A DNA stretch of 54,095 nt from Maritimibacter sp. REDSEA-S28_B5 (GCA_001626765.1 LUOO01000004.1:10725-64819), one strand, 5' to 3'. Numbered from the stretch's first letter, positions 28,738 to 37,565 are shown. Notes: generated by a model from the letters alone, not told the origin. Made by a program: numbers and translations.

Positions 28738-29163
28738 TCAGCGGAGGGCGTAGGCGGCGAGGAGAACGCCTGCGATCGAGGCCACCGCCCCGACGATCTG
28801 CACCCGGCGCGGGACGTAGTCACCCACAGGGATGAAATTCGCGGCGGCCGAAATCGCGGCAACGACGGCGGCATTTGCGAGCGGGGACTGAGGCGCCTTT
28901 AGCGCCACCACCGCGCCGCCGATGAGGGCGCCCGCAAAGGTCAGGGCCACGAGCTGCGCTTGCGTCGTCCGGGTCGCGAAAGCCTCGTCAAACCTGTTGT
29001 CCATCTGCTCGTCGATCTCATCGCTGTCGAGACGCTCGGGATCGTCGATTGTCTTGAAGGCATCTATCGACAGGCCAAAGCCAAAAATCAGACCGCCGAC
29101 GATGGACACGCCAAAGAGTGCGAAGAGGGCGACACCGATGGCCCACCAGTCAAGGAGGGCCAT
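28738..29163 (-). CDS. Hypothetical membrane protein downstream of ilvN (141 aa)
   Basis: Not recognised. It has about four hydrophobic segments (residues 7-30, 69-88, 94-112 and 119-140). An acidic, soluble loop at 31-66 (DDPERLDSDEIDEQMDNRF) lies between the first two. GGAG precedes the ATG, and the start lies six bases after the ilvN stop, so it is likely the last gene of the ilvB-ilvN unit. Its relation to branched-chain amino acid synthesis is unknown. Confidence 0.75.
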   Translation of the reverse strand: MALLDWWAIGVALFALFGVSIVGGLIFGFGLSIDAFKTIDDPERLDSDEIDEQMDNRFDEAFATRTTQAQLVALTFAGALIGGAVVALKAPQSPLANAAVVAAISAAANFIPVGDYVPRRVQIVGAVASIAGVLLAAYALR

Positions 29164-29169
29164 CGTGGA

Positions 29170-29733
29170 TTACTCCGCGCCGCGCGAGAGGGCCGCGACG
29201 CCGGTGCGCACCATTTCGACCAGCCCGAGCGGGCGCATGAGGTCGGCAAAAGCGTCGATCTTGTCCGGCGCGCCGGTCAATTCGAAGATAAAGCTCTCGA
29301 GCGTCGAGTCGACCGCGTTGGCGCGGAAGATGTCGGCGAGGCGCAGCGCTTCCACCCGCTTTTCGCCGTTGCCCGCGACCTTGAAGAGCGCGAGTTCGCG
29401 TTCGACCGAGGGGCCTTCGACAGTAAGATCATGCACCTCGCGCACGGTGACGATCCGGCCAAGCTGCGCCTTGATCTGTTCGATGATTTCCGGCGTGCCA
29501 CGGGTCACGATGGTAATGCGCGAGGCGTGGCCGAGATGATCGACCTCGGCCACGGTGAGGCTGTCGATGTTGTAGCCGCGGCCCGAGAAGAGCCCGATCA
29601 CGCGGGCGAGGACCCCCGCCTCGTTGTCGACAAGTACGGCGAGCGTGTGCTTTTCCTCGACGTCTTTGTGGGGGTCGCGAAGGTCGTAGGCGGATTTCCG
29701 GGACGAGCCTTTTTTGATCTTGAGCGCGTTCAT
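29170..29733 (-). CDS. ilvN: Acetolactate synthase small (regulatory) subunit
   Basis: A 187-residue regulatory subunit with an N-terminal ACT domain (HTLAVLVDNEAGVLARVIGLFSGRGYNIDSL, residues about 29-60) that binds valine, and the C-terminal ALS small-subunit domain (VERELALFKVAG...GAPDKIDAFADLM). About 25 extra residues precede the ACT domain. GGAGG lies seven to eight bases before the ATG. It is separated from ilvB by 12 bases and needed for feedback control of the large subunit. Confidence 0.95.
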   Translation of the reverse strand: MNALKIKKGSSRKSAYDLRDPHKDVEEKHTLAVLVDNEAGVLARVIGLFSGRGYNIDSLTVAEVDHLGHASRITIVTRGTPEIIEQIKAQLGRIVTVREVHDLTVEGPSVERELALFKVAGNGEKRVEALRLADIFRANAVDSTLESFIFELTGAPDKIDAFADLMRPLGLVEMVRTGVAALSRGAE

Positions 29734-29745
29734 GTCCTGTCCTCC

Positions 29746-31500
29746 TTACACCAGTGCCCCACCGGCCGCGCCGATGGCATTGGTCGCCGCCGCATCGCCC
29801 AGCAGCATCTTGTTGTGTGCTTCGCCCGAGGGGATCATCGGGAAACAGTTCTCGTGTTTCTCGACCATCACGTCGAGGATGAAGGGCCCGTCGTATTCGA
29901 TCATCTCGCGGATCGCGTCATCGAGTTCGGCGGGGTCTTTGACAAGTCGGCCCTTGCAGCCGAAGGCCTCGGCGAGCTTGACGAAGTCGGGCAGGGCTTC
30001 GGACCACGACTGCGAGTAACGCTCGCCATGGAGCAACTGCTGCCACTGGCGCACCATACCGAGGCGTTCGTTGTTCAGGATGAACTGCTTGATCGGCAGG
30101 CGGAACTGAACGGCGGTGGACATTTCCTGCATGTTCATGAGCCAGCTCGCCTCGCCGGCGACGTTCACCACAAGCGCCTCGGGGTGCGCCTTCTGCACGC
30201 CGACCGACGCGGGTAGGCCGTAGCCCATGGTGCCCAGACCACCGCTCGTCATCCAGCGGCCCGGTTCGTCGAAGGTCAGGTACTGCGCAGCCCACATCTG
30301 GTGCTGGCCCACTTCCGTGGTGATGTAGCGGTCCATGCTGCGGGTCAGCGCCTCGAGCCGTTCGACGGCGTACTGCGGCTTGATGACCTTGTCCGAGTTC
30401 TTGTAGGTCAGACATTTCACGTCTTTCCACGCGTCGATCTGTTTCCACCAGCCCGCGAGCGCCTCCTTGTTCGACTTGCGGCCACGGGATTTCCAGATCG
30501 TCAGCAGGTCCTCGAGCACATGGCCCACGTCGCCCACGATGGGCAGGTCCACATGGATGATCTTGTTGATTGACGAAGGGTCGATGTCGATATGCACCTT
30601 GCGGCTTTCCGGTGAAAACGCATCGACGCGGCCGGTGATCCGGTCGTCAAAGCGCGCACCGATGCAGATCATCAGGTCGCAGTCGTGCATCGCCATGTTG
30701 GCCTCGTAGAGACCGTGCATCCCGAGCATCCCGAGCCAATGCTTGCCCGACGCCGGGTAGGCGCCCAGACCCATGAGGGTCGAGGTGATCGGAATGCCGG
30801 TGCCGTCCACCAGTTCACGCAGTAGCGTCGAGGCCGAGGTGCCGGAGTTGATCACGCCGCCGCCGGTGTAGAAAATCGGGCGCTCCGCACCCTCCATCCA
30901 TTCGACGAGCTGCTCGATGGACTCGCGGTCGCCCTTGACCTGCGGCTGGTAGCGAGAGGTCTTGGCTTTCGCGGGGGGCACATAGGTGCCGGTGGCGAAT
31001 TGCACGTCTTTCGGAATATCGATCAGGGTGGGGCCGGGGCGGCCCGAGGTCGCGACGTGGAACGCCTGATGGATCGTGTCGGCCAACGCGTCGGTGTCTT
31101 TCACCAGCCAGTTGTGTTTCGTACACGGGCGGGTGATGCCGACGGTATCGGCCTCCTGAAACCCGTCCGTGCCGATGAGGAACGTCGGCACCTGACCCGT
31201 GAGAACCACGATCGGGATCGAGTCGAGCAGCGCGTCGGTCAGACCGGTGACGGCATTCGTCGCGCCGGGGCCTGAGGTGACCAGCACCACGCCCGGCTTG
31301 CCGGTCGAGCGGGCATAGCCTTCGGCGGCATGGACCGCGCCCTGTTCGTGGCGCACCAGAATGTGCTGGATGTCGTTCTGTTGGAAAATCTCGTCATAGA
31401 TCGGAAGGACAGCGCCGCCCGGATAGCCGAATACCGTATCCACGCCCTGATCCTTCAGAGCCTGAACCACCATTTTCGCACCGGTCATTTGCCGCGTCAT
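29746..31500 (-). CDS. ilvB: Acetolactate synthase large (catalytic) subunit
   Basis: A 584-residue ThDP enzyme, the first common step of valine, leucine and isoleucine synthesis. The catalytic Glu lies in VRHEQGAVHAAEGYAR near residue 50. The FAD/central region is present, and the ThDP motif reads VVNVAGEASWLMNMQEM, the alphaproteobacterial AGEAS variant of GDGS, ending in ILNNERLGMVRQW. The start is ATG 31500. A leader-peptide attenuator lies directly upstream, so expression should respond to branched-chain aminoacyl-tRNA. Confidence 0.95.
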   Translation of the reverse strand: MTRQMTGAKMVVQALKDQGVDTVFGYPGGAVLPIYDEIFQQNDIQHILVRHEQGAVHAAEGYARSTGKPGVVLVTSGPGATNAVTGLTDALLDSIPIVVLTGQVPTFLIGTDGFQEADTVGITRPCTKHNWLVKDTDALADTIHQAFHVATSGRPGPTLIDIPKDVQFATGTYVPPAKAKTSRYQPQVKGDRESIEQLVEWMEGAERPIFYTGGGVINSGTSASTLLRELVDGTGIPITSTLMGLGAYPASGKHWLGMLGMHGLYEANMAMHDCDLMICIGARFDDRITGRVDAFSPESRKVHIDIDPSSINKIIHVDLPIVGDVGHVLEDLLTIWKSRGRKSNKEALAGWWKQIDAWKDVKCLTYKNSDKVIKPQYAVERLEALTRSMDRYITTEVGQHQMWAAQYLTFDEPGRWMTSGGLGTMGYGLPASVGVQKAHPEALVVNVAGEASWLMNMQEMSTAVQFRLPIKQFILNNERLGMVRQWQQLLHGERYSQSWSEALPDFVKLAEAFGCKGRLVKDPAELDDAIREMIEYDGPFILDVMVEKHENCFPMIPSGEAHNKMLLGDAAATNAIGAAGGALV

Positions 31501-31555
31501 GTCTCTCTCCGTCTTGGGCGCTTTGCCCGCTTGGCCTGTCGTGGCCTCCAGTCAC

Positions 31556-31584
31556 AAAAAAGCCCCCGGTGGTCTTCCGGGGGC
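31556..31584 (-). terminator. ilv attenuator terminator
   Basis: On the minus strand, an 8-bp perfect GC stem (31577-31584 with 31562-31569), 7-nt loop, then six Ts (31561-31556). It lies 55 bases before ilvB and after the leader peptide. Confidence 0.92.
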
Positions 31585-31625
31585 GCATGGGGAACCATCA
31601 GGGGTCCGTTACCGTCCCATGCGCC
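31582..31625 (-). promoter_or_regulatory. ilv antiterminator pairing
   Basis: Ten bases at the end of the leader coding region (31616-31625, GGCGCATGGG on the minus strand) are perfectly complementary to 31582-31591 (CCCATGCGCC), which overlaps the base of the terminator stem by three bases. The two structures exclude each other: a ribosome stalled at the L-V-V-I-V codons frees the first arm, and one that reaches the stop codon covers it. Confidence 0.8.
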
Positions 31626-31656
31626 GATGTCCTACAATGACTACGAGGTTCTTCAA
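31609..31656 (-). CDS. ilvL: ilv leader peptide
   Basis: A 15-residue peptide, MKNLVVIVGHRRMGR, with five consecutive branched-chain codons (CTC GTA GTC ATT GTA) encoded at 31647-31633. The TTG start at 31656 has GGAG six bases upstream; a GTG at 31668 in the same frame would give 19 residues. The peptide has no function of its own: translating it measures charged Leu, Val and Ile tRNA and controls the attenuator before ilvB. Confidence 0.8.
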   Translation of the reverse strand: MKNLVVIVGHRRMGR

Positions 31657-31695
31657 GGCCGTCTCCACTTTGGTGCCGGGAGTATTAGGAGTGTG

Positions 31696-31729
31696 GGCGA
31701 GGGGCGTCAACGGCAAATCGCCCCTCGCC
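31696..31729. other. Strong hairpin upstream of the ilv leader
   Basis: Perfect 11-bp GC-rich stem (31696-31706 with 31719-31729), 12-nt loop, 40 bases before the leader peptide. No T-run on the minus strand. On the plus strand it is followed by TTGAATAAAAT. It may be a 5'-leader stabiliser or a barrier to antisense transcription. Confidence 0.55.
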
Positions 31730-31848
31730 TTGAATAAAATGTCGCAGAAGGCGGAGTTTTTGTAACTTTCGGTTTATCGCTACGCAATGGTCCTTGTTTT
31801 CCTGGGCCTGCCGGACGCCTGTCTCGAATTCATAGGGTCGTTACAAAA

Positions 31849-31866
31849 CTGCAGCGCCGCTGTCAC
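31849..31866 (+). promoter_or_regulatory. Possible Pho box before phoX
   Basis: CTGCAGC-GCCG-CTGTCAC: two heptamers 11 bases apart, the second matching CTGTCAT at 6 of 7, the first only at 3-4 of 7. Position (83 bases before the start) and gene identity fit PhoB control; the match is weak. Confidence 0.3.
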
Positions 31867-31948
31867 AGAGCCTCGCCAGTCTGCGCGCAACTTCGGGGCA
31901 GCCTGCCCACGGGGGATTCTTTACAGCCAGCAGTCATGGAGCAAGCCT

Positions 31949-33750
31949 GTGAACAAACGTATCGACATGTCCTGGGACGAATTCGATGAAATGCGCGATC
32001 CGCGCCCGGCAGAGAACGACTTCGACCGCGTTGTCGAGCGCGCGATCTCGCGTCGCGGCTTTCTGGGCGGCGTTCTGGCCTTCGGGTCGGCCTCGGCGCT
32101 CTTCGGCACGACGACCCTGACGCCCACCGCCGCGAAAGCGCAGGCGCAGGGCTTCAGCTTCGCGCCGATCCCGACCTTCACCGACGCCACCATCCACGTG
32201 CCGGAAGGATTCGAGTGGAAGCCGCTCGTGCGCTGGGGCGATGCACTTTGGTCCGAAGCCGAGGGTGCCTTCAACGCCGAGACCGGCGTTGCGCTCGACA
32301 TGTCGGACAAGGTTTTCGGCGAGAACACCGACGGCATGGAGCTGTTCGAGGTCGAGGGTCGCGAGATCATCGCGGTGAACTCGGAATACGTGAACCCGGG
32401 CATCAACCTGCCGGCCGCCTCCGAAGGTATCCCCGCCAATGCCGATGAGGTCATGCTTCTCAAGAACATGCAGGGTGTCACGGTGATGGAAGTCGCGATG
32501 GGCACAAACGGCTATGAAGTCGTGGTGGACAGCCCCTACAACCGCCGCATCACGCACGAGACCCAGATGACGATGGACGGCCCCGCCGCCGGTCACGACC
32601 TGATGAAGACCAACGCCGATGCCGAGGGCATGTCGCCCAAGGGCACGATGAACAACTGCGGCTCGGGCAAAACGCTCTGGGGCACCTATCTGACCTGCGA
32701 GGAAAACTTCAACGGCTACTTCGGCGCGACCGAAGCGCGCGAGCCGACCGAAGGCGAAGCCCGCTACGGCATCGGCGGCGAGTCGAACTACTCCTATGAG
32801 AAATTCGACGTCCGCTACGACATCTCGAAGGAACCGAACGAGCCGCACCGTCATGGCTGGATCACCGAGATCGACCCGGCCAACCCGGACTCGGTCCCGG
32901 TCAAACACACCGCCCTTGGCCGCTTCAAGCATGAGAACGCCGAGATGACCCTCGCCGCCGATGGCCGCGTGGTGGTCTACATGGGCGACGACGAGCGGGG
33001 CGAGTTCATCTATCGCTACGTGTCGAACGGCACCTATACCGAAGGCGGCCCGACCGAGGGTCTGCTGTCGGACGGCCAGCTTTACGTCGCCGTGTTCAAC
33101 GACGACCAGACCGGCGAATGGCGGGCACTCACGCCCGAAGCCACCGGGATGACGCTCGAAGAAACGCTGGTGTTCAGCCGTATGGCGGGCTCTGCGGTCG
33201 GTGCGACCACGATGGACCGTCCCGAGTGGATCGCGGTGAACCCGATGAAGGCCGAGGCCTACTGCGCGCTCACCAACAACTCCAAACGTGGCGGCGACGC
33301 GATGCCGGTGAACGCGGCCAACCCGCGCGAAACCAACGACTACGGCCAGATCGTGCGCTGGATGCCGGAGGGCGACGATCACGGTGCTGACGCCTTCACC
33401 TGGGACCTCTACGTGATGGCCGGCAACCCCACCGTCTACGACAACGTCTATGGCGGGTCCGAGAACATCACCGACGGCTCCAGACGGACGGCGACGACTC
33501 GAACGAGGGTGACTTTGCCGGTCAGGGCAACAACCAGATGCTCGTGGGCAATCCTGAAACCGGCGAGATCGCCCGCTTCCTGTCGGCTCCCAAGGGCGCC
33601 GAAGTCACCGGCCTGTGCTGGTCGCTCGACGGAAAGACCGCCTTCGTGGGCATCCAGCACCCGGGCGGCTCCTGGCCCGAAGGCAACGGTCTTCCGCGCT
33701 CGTCTGTGATCGCCGTGTGGCGCACCGACGGCAATGTGGTCGTCGGCTGA
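31949..33750 (+). pseudogene. phoX: PhoX-type alkaline phosphatase, frameshifted by a deletion
   Basis: GTG 31949 (GGAG seven bases upstream) starts a PhoX/DUF839 protein with Tat signal RRGFLGG at residues 35-41, then conserved blocks such as FENSEYVNPG-like VNSEYVNPG, MNNCGSGKTLWGTYLTCEENF and MAGSAVGATTMDRPEW. Near 33473-33482 the frame is lost. It runs on out of frame to 33709, while the true C-terminus (QTDGDDSNEGDFAGQGNN, then LVGNPETGEIARF to WRTDGNVVVG) resumes in another frame and ends at 33750. The family stretch between NIT-D and L-Q-T-D (about 18-20 residues, DNMFNSPDG...W) is missing, so one short deletion of non-multiple-of-three length explains it. Without it, this would be a calcium-dependent periplasmic phosphatase. 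Confidence 0.85.
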
Positions 33751-33780
33751 GATTTCAAAGAGCAGAATTTAGCGTGACTG

Positions 33781-33810
33781 CGGGCGCCCCTCATCGGGCG
33801 CCCGTTTTTC
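33781..33810 (+). terminator. Terminator of phoX
   Basis: Nine-bp perfect GC stem (33781-33789 with 33796-33804), 6-nt loop, followed by TTTTTC. Lies between the convergent phoX and permease genes. Confidence 0.92.
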
Positions 33811-33811
33811 G

Positions 33812-35194
33812 TTATTCCGCCGGATCGACCACCGTGTCGCTGTCCATGCCAGGCACGGCCTTTTCATCGGGGATGAGAAGTGTCAGCAGGATCGCGGACA
33901 GGCCCGACAGCGTGATCGGCGTGGCAAAGACGTTCCGGACGAAGGCCGGCAGGTTCTGCGTCGCCTCGGGCACCAGCGTCACACCGAGGCCAAGCCCGAA
34001 GCTCACCGCCATGATGTAGACCTTCTTGCGATCGATGGGTTCGGAGGCCAGGATCCGGATCCCCGCAACCGCGATGGTCCCGAAGAGCACCAGCGTGGCC
34101 CCGCCCAGCACCGGCTTCGGGATGAGCAGGAACACCTGACCGATCACCGGTAGGAAGCCCATGATCACGAGCAGCCCGCCAATGTAGAGCCCCACATGCC
34201 GCGAGGCAACACCGGTCATCTGGATGACGCCGTTGTTCTGCGAGAATGTCGTGTTGGGAAAGGTGTTGAAGATCGCGGCGAGGCCCGAGTTCACGCCGTC
34301 GCCCAGCACGCCCCGCTTGATGCGTTGCAGGTAGAGCGGCCCGCGCACCGGCTGGTTCGAGATGACCGAATTGGCGGTCAGGTCGCCCGAGGTCTCGATC
34401 GCCGTGACGAGAAAGATGAAGGCGAGCGGGATGAACAGCGCGATGTCGAAGTCGAGGCCATATTTGAACGGGACGGGCAGGGCGACCATTGGTCCGCTGC
34501 CGAAAGTCGCGAAACTTACCTGTCCCATGGCCAGCGCCACGAGCGTGCCGATGATCAGACCGACCATGATGGCCGAGATGCGCAACAGGGGGCTGCCCAG
34601 AAAGGTCAGGGCGAGGATCGACACCAGCACGATGGACCCCATGAGCAGGTTGACCGGCGCGCCAAGGCTATTGCCCGCTTGCGCCCCGCCCGCGAAGTCG
34701 GTGAAGCCGACCTTGACGAGGCTCAGGCCGATGACGGTGATTACGACCCCGGTGACGGTGGGCGAGATGATCCGGCCCAGCTTGTGAATGATCTGGCTGA
34801 GCCCAATTTCGATCAGACAGCCGACAAGGCAAAGGCCGAAGATCATCGCGAGAATGTCTTCGGGCGTGCCGCCCGCGTTCTTGACCGCGAAACCGGCGGC
34901 AAGGATCGGCCCGAGAAAGGCAAAGCTCGTGCCCTGCACCGACAGAAGCCCCGAGCCGACCGGACCGATGCCCCGGGATTGGATCGCCGTCGCGATACCC
35001 GAAACGAAAAGCGACATGGCGATGAGATAGGGGATATGCTCGCCCAGCCCCAGCACGCCACCGATGACGAGCGTTGGGGTAACGATCCCCACGATCGAGG
35101 CAAGGACATGCTGAAGCGCCGCCAGCAGAGCCGGTCCTGGCGCTGGTTTGTCTTCAAGCCCATATATCAAGGTGCTTGGTAGCGGATCGGCCAT
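33812..35194 (-). CDS. NCS2-family nucleobase:cation symporter
   Basis: A 460-residue permease with about 12-14 hydrophobic segments. Family markers are LLAALQHVLASIVGIVTP at the N-terminus, SVQGTSFAFLGPIL, AIETSGDLTANSV, and the NCS2 signature SQNNGVIQMTGVASRHVG near residue 320. The Q-N-N-G form of the signature fits the xanthine/uric-acid branch rather than the uracil branch. ATG 35194 begins MADPLPSTLIYGLEDKPAP; an earlier in-frame start adds ten unlikely residues. It probably imports xanthine or urate with protons or sodium. Confidence 0.9.
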   Translation of the reverse strand: MADPLPSTLIYGLEDKPAPGPALLAALQHVLASIVGIVTPTLVIGGVLGLGEHIPYLIAMSLFVSGIATAIQSRGIGPVGSGLLSVQGTSFAFLGPILAAGFAVKNAGGTPEDILAMIFGLCLVGCLIEIGLSQIIHKLGRIISPTVTGVVITVIGLSLVKVGFTDFAGGAQAGNSLGAPVNLLMGSIVLVSILALTFLGSPLLRISAIMVGLIIGTLVALAMGQVSFATFGSGPMVALPVPFKYGLDFDIALFIPLAFIFLVTAIETSGDLTANSVISNQPVRGPLYLQRIKRGVLGDGVNSGLAAIFNTFPNTTFSQNNGVIQMTGVASRHVGLYIGGLLVIMGFLPVIGQVFLLIPKPVLGGATLVLFGTIAVAGIRILASEPIDRKKVYIMAVSFGLGLGVTLVPEATQNLPAFVRNVFATPITLSGLSAILLTLLIPDEKAVPGMDSDTVVDPAE

Positions 35195-35355
35195 GTGATG
35201 TCCCCTTTGTCCCGGATGTTCCATGTGTCCCGAGAGATAGCCTGCGCCTCATGGGCACTTCTGCCAAAGGAAAAGGGATGCAATGGGGGGCTGTGCGGCG
35301 AAAGCGCCTGCGAAAGAGGCATAGGCGCCTGTTTCGGGGGGACTCGGGAAACCCG

Positions 35356-36189
35356 TCAGCGTTTGACGGGATGGGCGCCGGGCAGGTTGATCTGCGCCAC
35401 CTGTTCGGCAATCGGGTCGTTGGACAGGGGATGGGTATTGGCGTCGAACCTTTCCGGGTCTGCCAGTTCCATCCATTGCCCGCCGGTATAGATCTCGAGC
35501 GCCGAGAATTTCGCCTTGTAGGCCATCTTCGGCGATCCTGGCACCCAGTAGCCGAGGTAGACGTAAGGAAGCCCCGCCTCCTGAGCGAGGCGGATGTGGT
35601 CGAGGATCACGTAGGTGCCCAGCGACGATGCCTGCAAATCCGGGTCGTAGAAACTATAGACCATCGACAGCCCGTCATCGAGCACATCGGTCAGGCAGAC
35701 GGCGGCAAGCTCGCGCATCCGGGTGTCCGGGTCGCGGTGGGAATATTCGATCACCCGCGACTTGATCGGGGTTTCCTCGATCATCGCGGCGAACTCGAAC
35801 ACGTCCATATCTGCCATGCCGCCATCCGCGTGACGCGCATCGAGATAGCGACGGAACAACTCGTATTGCTCTTCGGTCGCCCAGGGCGCGCGCGTGCGGC
35901 GGGCGAGGTATTCGTTGCGGTTCTCCGCGCGGCGCTGGCTTTTGGACGGCTTGAAGTCCCGGACCCGGATCCGTGCCGACAGGCAGGCGTTGCATTCGGA
36001 GCATGATGGTCGGTAGAGCACGTTCTGGGACCGCCGAAAGCCCTGTTTGGACAGGGTGTCATTCAACGCCTCGGCCTGATCGCCCTGCAATGCGGTGAAC
36101 AGCTTGCGCTCCATCCTGCCCACGAGATACGGGCAAGGCTGTGGGGCAGTCACATAGAACTGCGGAGCGAGCGGTAACGTGTGTCGCAT
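35356..36189 (-). CDS. bpt: Aspartate/glutamate leucyltransferase
   Basis: A 277-residue enzyme of the Ate1/Bpt family that adds Leu from Leu-tRNA to proteins with N-terminal Asp or Glu, marking them for ClpS/ClpAP. The N-terminal Cys-rich site ([13 protein letters not shown], then [16 protein letters not shown]) and the C-terminal GNAT-like part ([27 protein letters not shown]) are intact. The size matches bacterial Bpt. Its promoter lies in the AT-rich 36190-36300 stretch. Confidence 0.93.
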   Translation of the reverse strand: MRHTLPLAPQFYVTAPQPCPYLVGRMERKLFTALQGDQAEALNDTLSKQGFRRSQNVLYRPSCSECNACLSARIRVRDFKPSKSQRRAENRNEYLARRTRAPWATEEQYELFRRYLDARHADGGMADMDVFEFAAMIEETPIKSRVIEYSHRDPDTRMRELAAVCLTDVLDDGLSMVYSFYDPDLQASSLGTYVILDHIRLAQEAGLPYVYLGYWVPGSPKMAYKAKFSALEIYTGGQWMELADPERFDANTHPLSNDPIAEQVAQINLPGAHPVKR

Positions 36190-36366
36190 GTCTCGGATGA
36201 GGGTCTTTCCTGCCAGATTGCGAAAAAACTACCAATCAAACTCTACGTCGCCAAGAGCTACGTAAAGAAACAGTAAACATTGGCGGGCCTCCCCGCACGA
36301 ATGTGATCATGGTGCGACCACTTGACGGGGAAATGACCGTTCATGGGTGTTTGAGGGGCGATTGCA

Positions 36367-36391
36367 GGGCAGGGCCGCGACGACCCTGCCC
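36367..36391 (-). terminator. Hairpin after the RDD gene
   Basis: Eight-bp perfect stem (36367-36374 with 36384-36391) and 9-nt loop, 20 bases past the RDD stop. No T-run; a weak terminator. Confidence 0.5.
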
Positions 36392-36411
36392 GGACTTAGG
36401 ACCTCTGGTGA

Positions 36412-36903
36412 TCAGAACCGCGACGGTTTGTTGATCGCCGCGGTGCCCAGGACCATGTCGGTGAGGCCCTGCTTGCGCTCGGAGGTGAGCATGAGCACCA
36501 CGCTCGCGATCTGGGGCAGGACAAAGGCCATCGACATCGAGTAGCCCAGCGTGTGCAGGAGCGCTGCCCCGAAATCCATCCGGCTGCCGTCCGCCTTGCG
36601 CAGCTCGATCGAACACAAGCGCATCCCCAGCGTGGCCGAGCCGTTGGCGATGGTCACCGTGCGGTAGGCAAAACCTAGCGCGAGCCACAGGAAACCGGCA
36701 AAAAACGCGCCGATAAAGGCGGTGAACACGATGGCCAGCACGACAAGCAGCGCCACGATCACCGTGTCGATGATCCAGGCGATGAGCCGCTTGGTGGGCA
36801 CATCGGCGTAGAACTCCGCCTGGTAATCCGGGTCTGGCAAACCCCAGGTGGCGTGGTGGGACGCGCGGGCGGGGTGGTCGTAGCTGCTCATAGGTTTTTC
36901 CAT
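36412..36903 (-). CDS. RDD-family membrane protein
   Basis: A 163-residue protein with a soluble N-terminus of about 35 residues and an RDD domain: KRLIAWIIDTVIVALLVVLAIVF (first membrane segment, with the conserved R and D), then LWLALGFAYRTVTIANGSATLGMRLC and a final segment (HTLGYSMSMAFVLPQIASVVLML). The function of RDD proteins is mostly unknown; some are cation antiporters. The start is ATG 36903, or ATG 36891 four codons later. It follows the DUF2852 gene with 63 bases between. Confidence 0.85.
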   Translation of the reverse strand: MEKPMSSYDHPARASHHATWGLPDPDYQAEFYADVPTKRLIAWIIDTVIVALLVVLAIVFTAFIGAFFAGFLWLALGFAYRTVTIANGSATLGMRLCSIELRKADGSRMDFGAALLHTLGYSMSMAFVLPQIASVVLMLTSERKQGLTDMVLGTAAINKPSRF

Positions 36904-36966
36904 GTCCTGTCAGATAGGGATGCGACTGGCCCCGGTGAAGGGGCCAGCCAAAGGGTTGTCGGTGGG

Positions 36967-37452
36967 TTACTTGCCGTCCGGCTCGTCCAACTCGACGACA
37001 CCCGTGTCGGACCCGGTGTCACGACCCTTGCGGGCGGCATCGGCGCGTTCGTCCATGAACTGGTCGAACTCGGATTTGTCCTTGGCCTGGCGCAGCCGCT
37101 CGAGGAAGGCCTCGAACTGCTCCTGCTCGTCCATCAGACGCTGGAGCGTGTCGGCCTTGTAGGCGTCAAAGGCCGAGTTGCCGGTCGGGTTGAACCCGTG
37201 GCGGCGGGCCATGTGCGCATGGCGTCCGTGTTCCCAGTGCTTGTGATGGCCGTGCGAGCGGCAGGACTTCGAAAACATGCGTTTGCTCCAGATCATGTAG
37301 GCGAGAAGGGCGAGGCCCACGGGCCAGAAGAAGACGAAGCCCAGAACCATGACCGCGATCCAGGCACCTTTGCCCTTGTCGTCGAGCCATGCCTCGGACT
37401 TGGAAAGCCAGCCCTGAGGTGCGCGAGGGGTGGTTTCGTAGGCAGTGGTCAT
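36967..37452 (-). CDS. DUF2852 membrane protein
   Basis: A 161-residue protein. One strong membrane segment (GAWIAVMVLGFVFFWPVGLALLAYMIW, about residues 29-55) is followed by a basic His-rich stretch (SHGHHKHWEHGRHAHMARRH) and an acidic coiled-coil-like tail ending in E-L-D-E-P-D-G-K. This is the DUF2852 layout. The His-rich loop could bind metal, which is a guess. ATG 37452 has GAGAGG nine bases upstream; a longer frame starting at 37554 would run through both operator palindromes and was rejected. The two palindromes suggest tight regulation. Confidence 0.85.
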   Translation of the reverse strand: MTTAYETTPRAPQGWLSKSEAWLDDKGKGAWIAVMVLGFVFFWPVGLALLAYMIWSKRMFSKSCRSHGHHKHWEHGRHAHMARRHGFNPTGNSAFDAYKADTLQRLMDEQEQFEAFLERLRQAKDKSEFDQFMDERADAARKGRDTGSDTGVVELDEPDGK

Positions 37453-37479
37453 TGTCGGGTTTCCTCTCGGTTCGTTGCT

Positions 37480-37498
37480 ATGTGAATGTCTTTCACAT
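37480..37498. promoter_or_regulatory. Palindromic operator 1 (ATGTGAA-N5-TTCACAT)
   Basis: Perfect 7-bp inverted repeat with a 5-base centre, 28 bases before the DUF2852 start codon. It shares the TGTGAA-N5-TTCACA core with operator 2; the centres are 58 bases apart. Confidence 0.65.
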
Positions 37499-37535
37499 TG
37501 CATAGATTGGCACCGACTGGTCCCCTCGCAAGGGT

Positions 37536-37558
37536 TAATGTGAAAAGATTTCACATTA
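37536..37558. promoter_or_regulatory. Palindromic operator 2 (TAATGTGAA-N5-TTCACATTA)
   Basis: Perfect 9-bp inverted repeat with a 5-base centre. TGTGA and TCACA are seven apart here rather than the six of a CRP site, so another dimeric regulator is likely. It lies between the ybaK remnant and the DUF2852 gene. Confidence 0.65.
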
Positions 37559-37565
37559 TTCGCGT

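Noticed and set aside
37480..37558. Palindromes as CRP sites
   Set aside because: The TGTGA and TCACA halves are seven bases apart instead of six in both copies.
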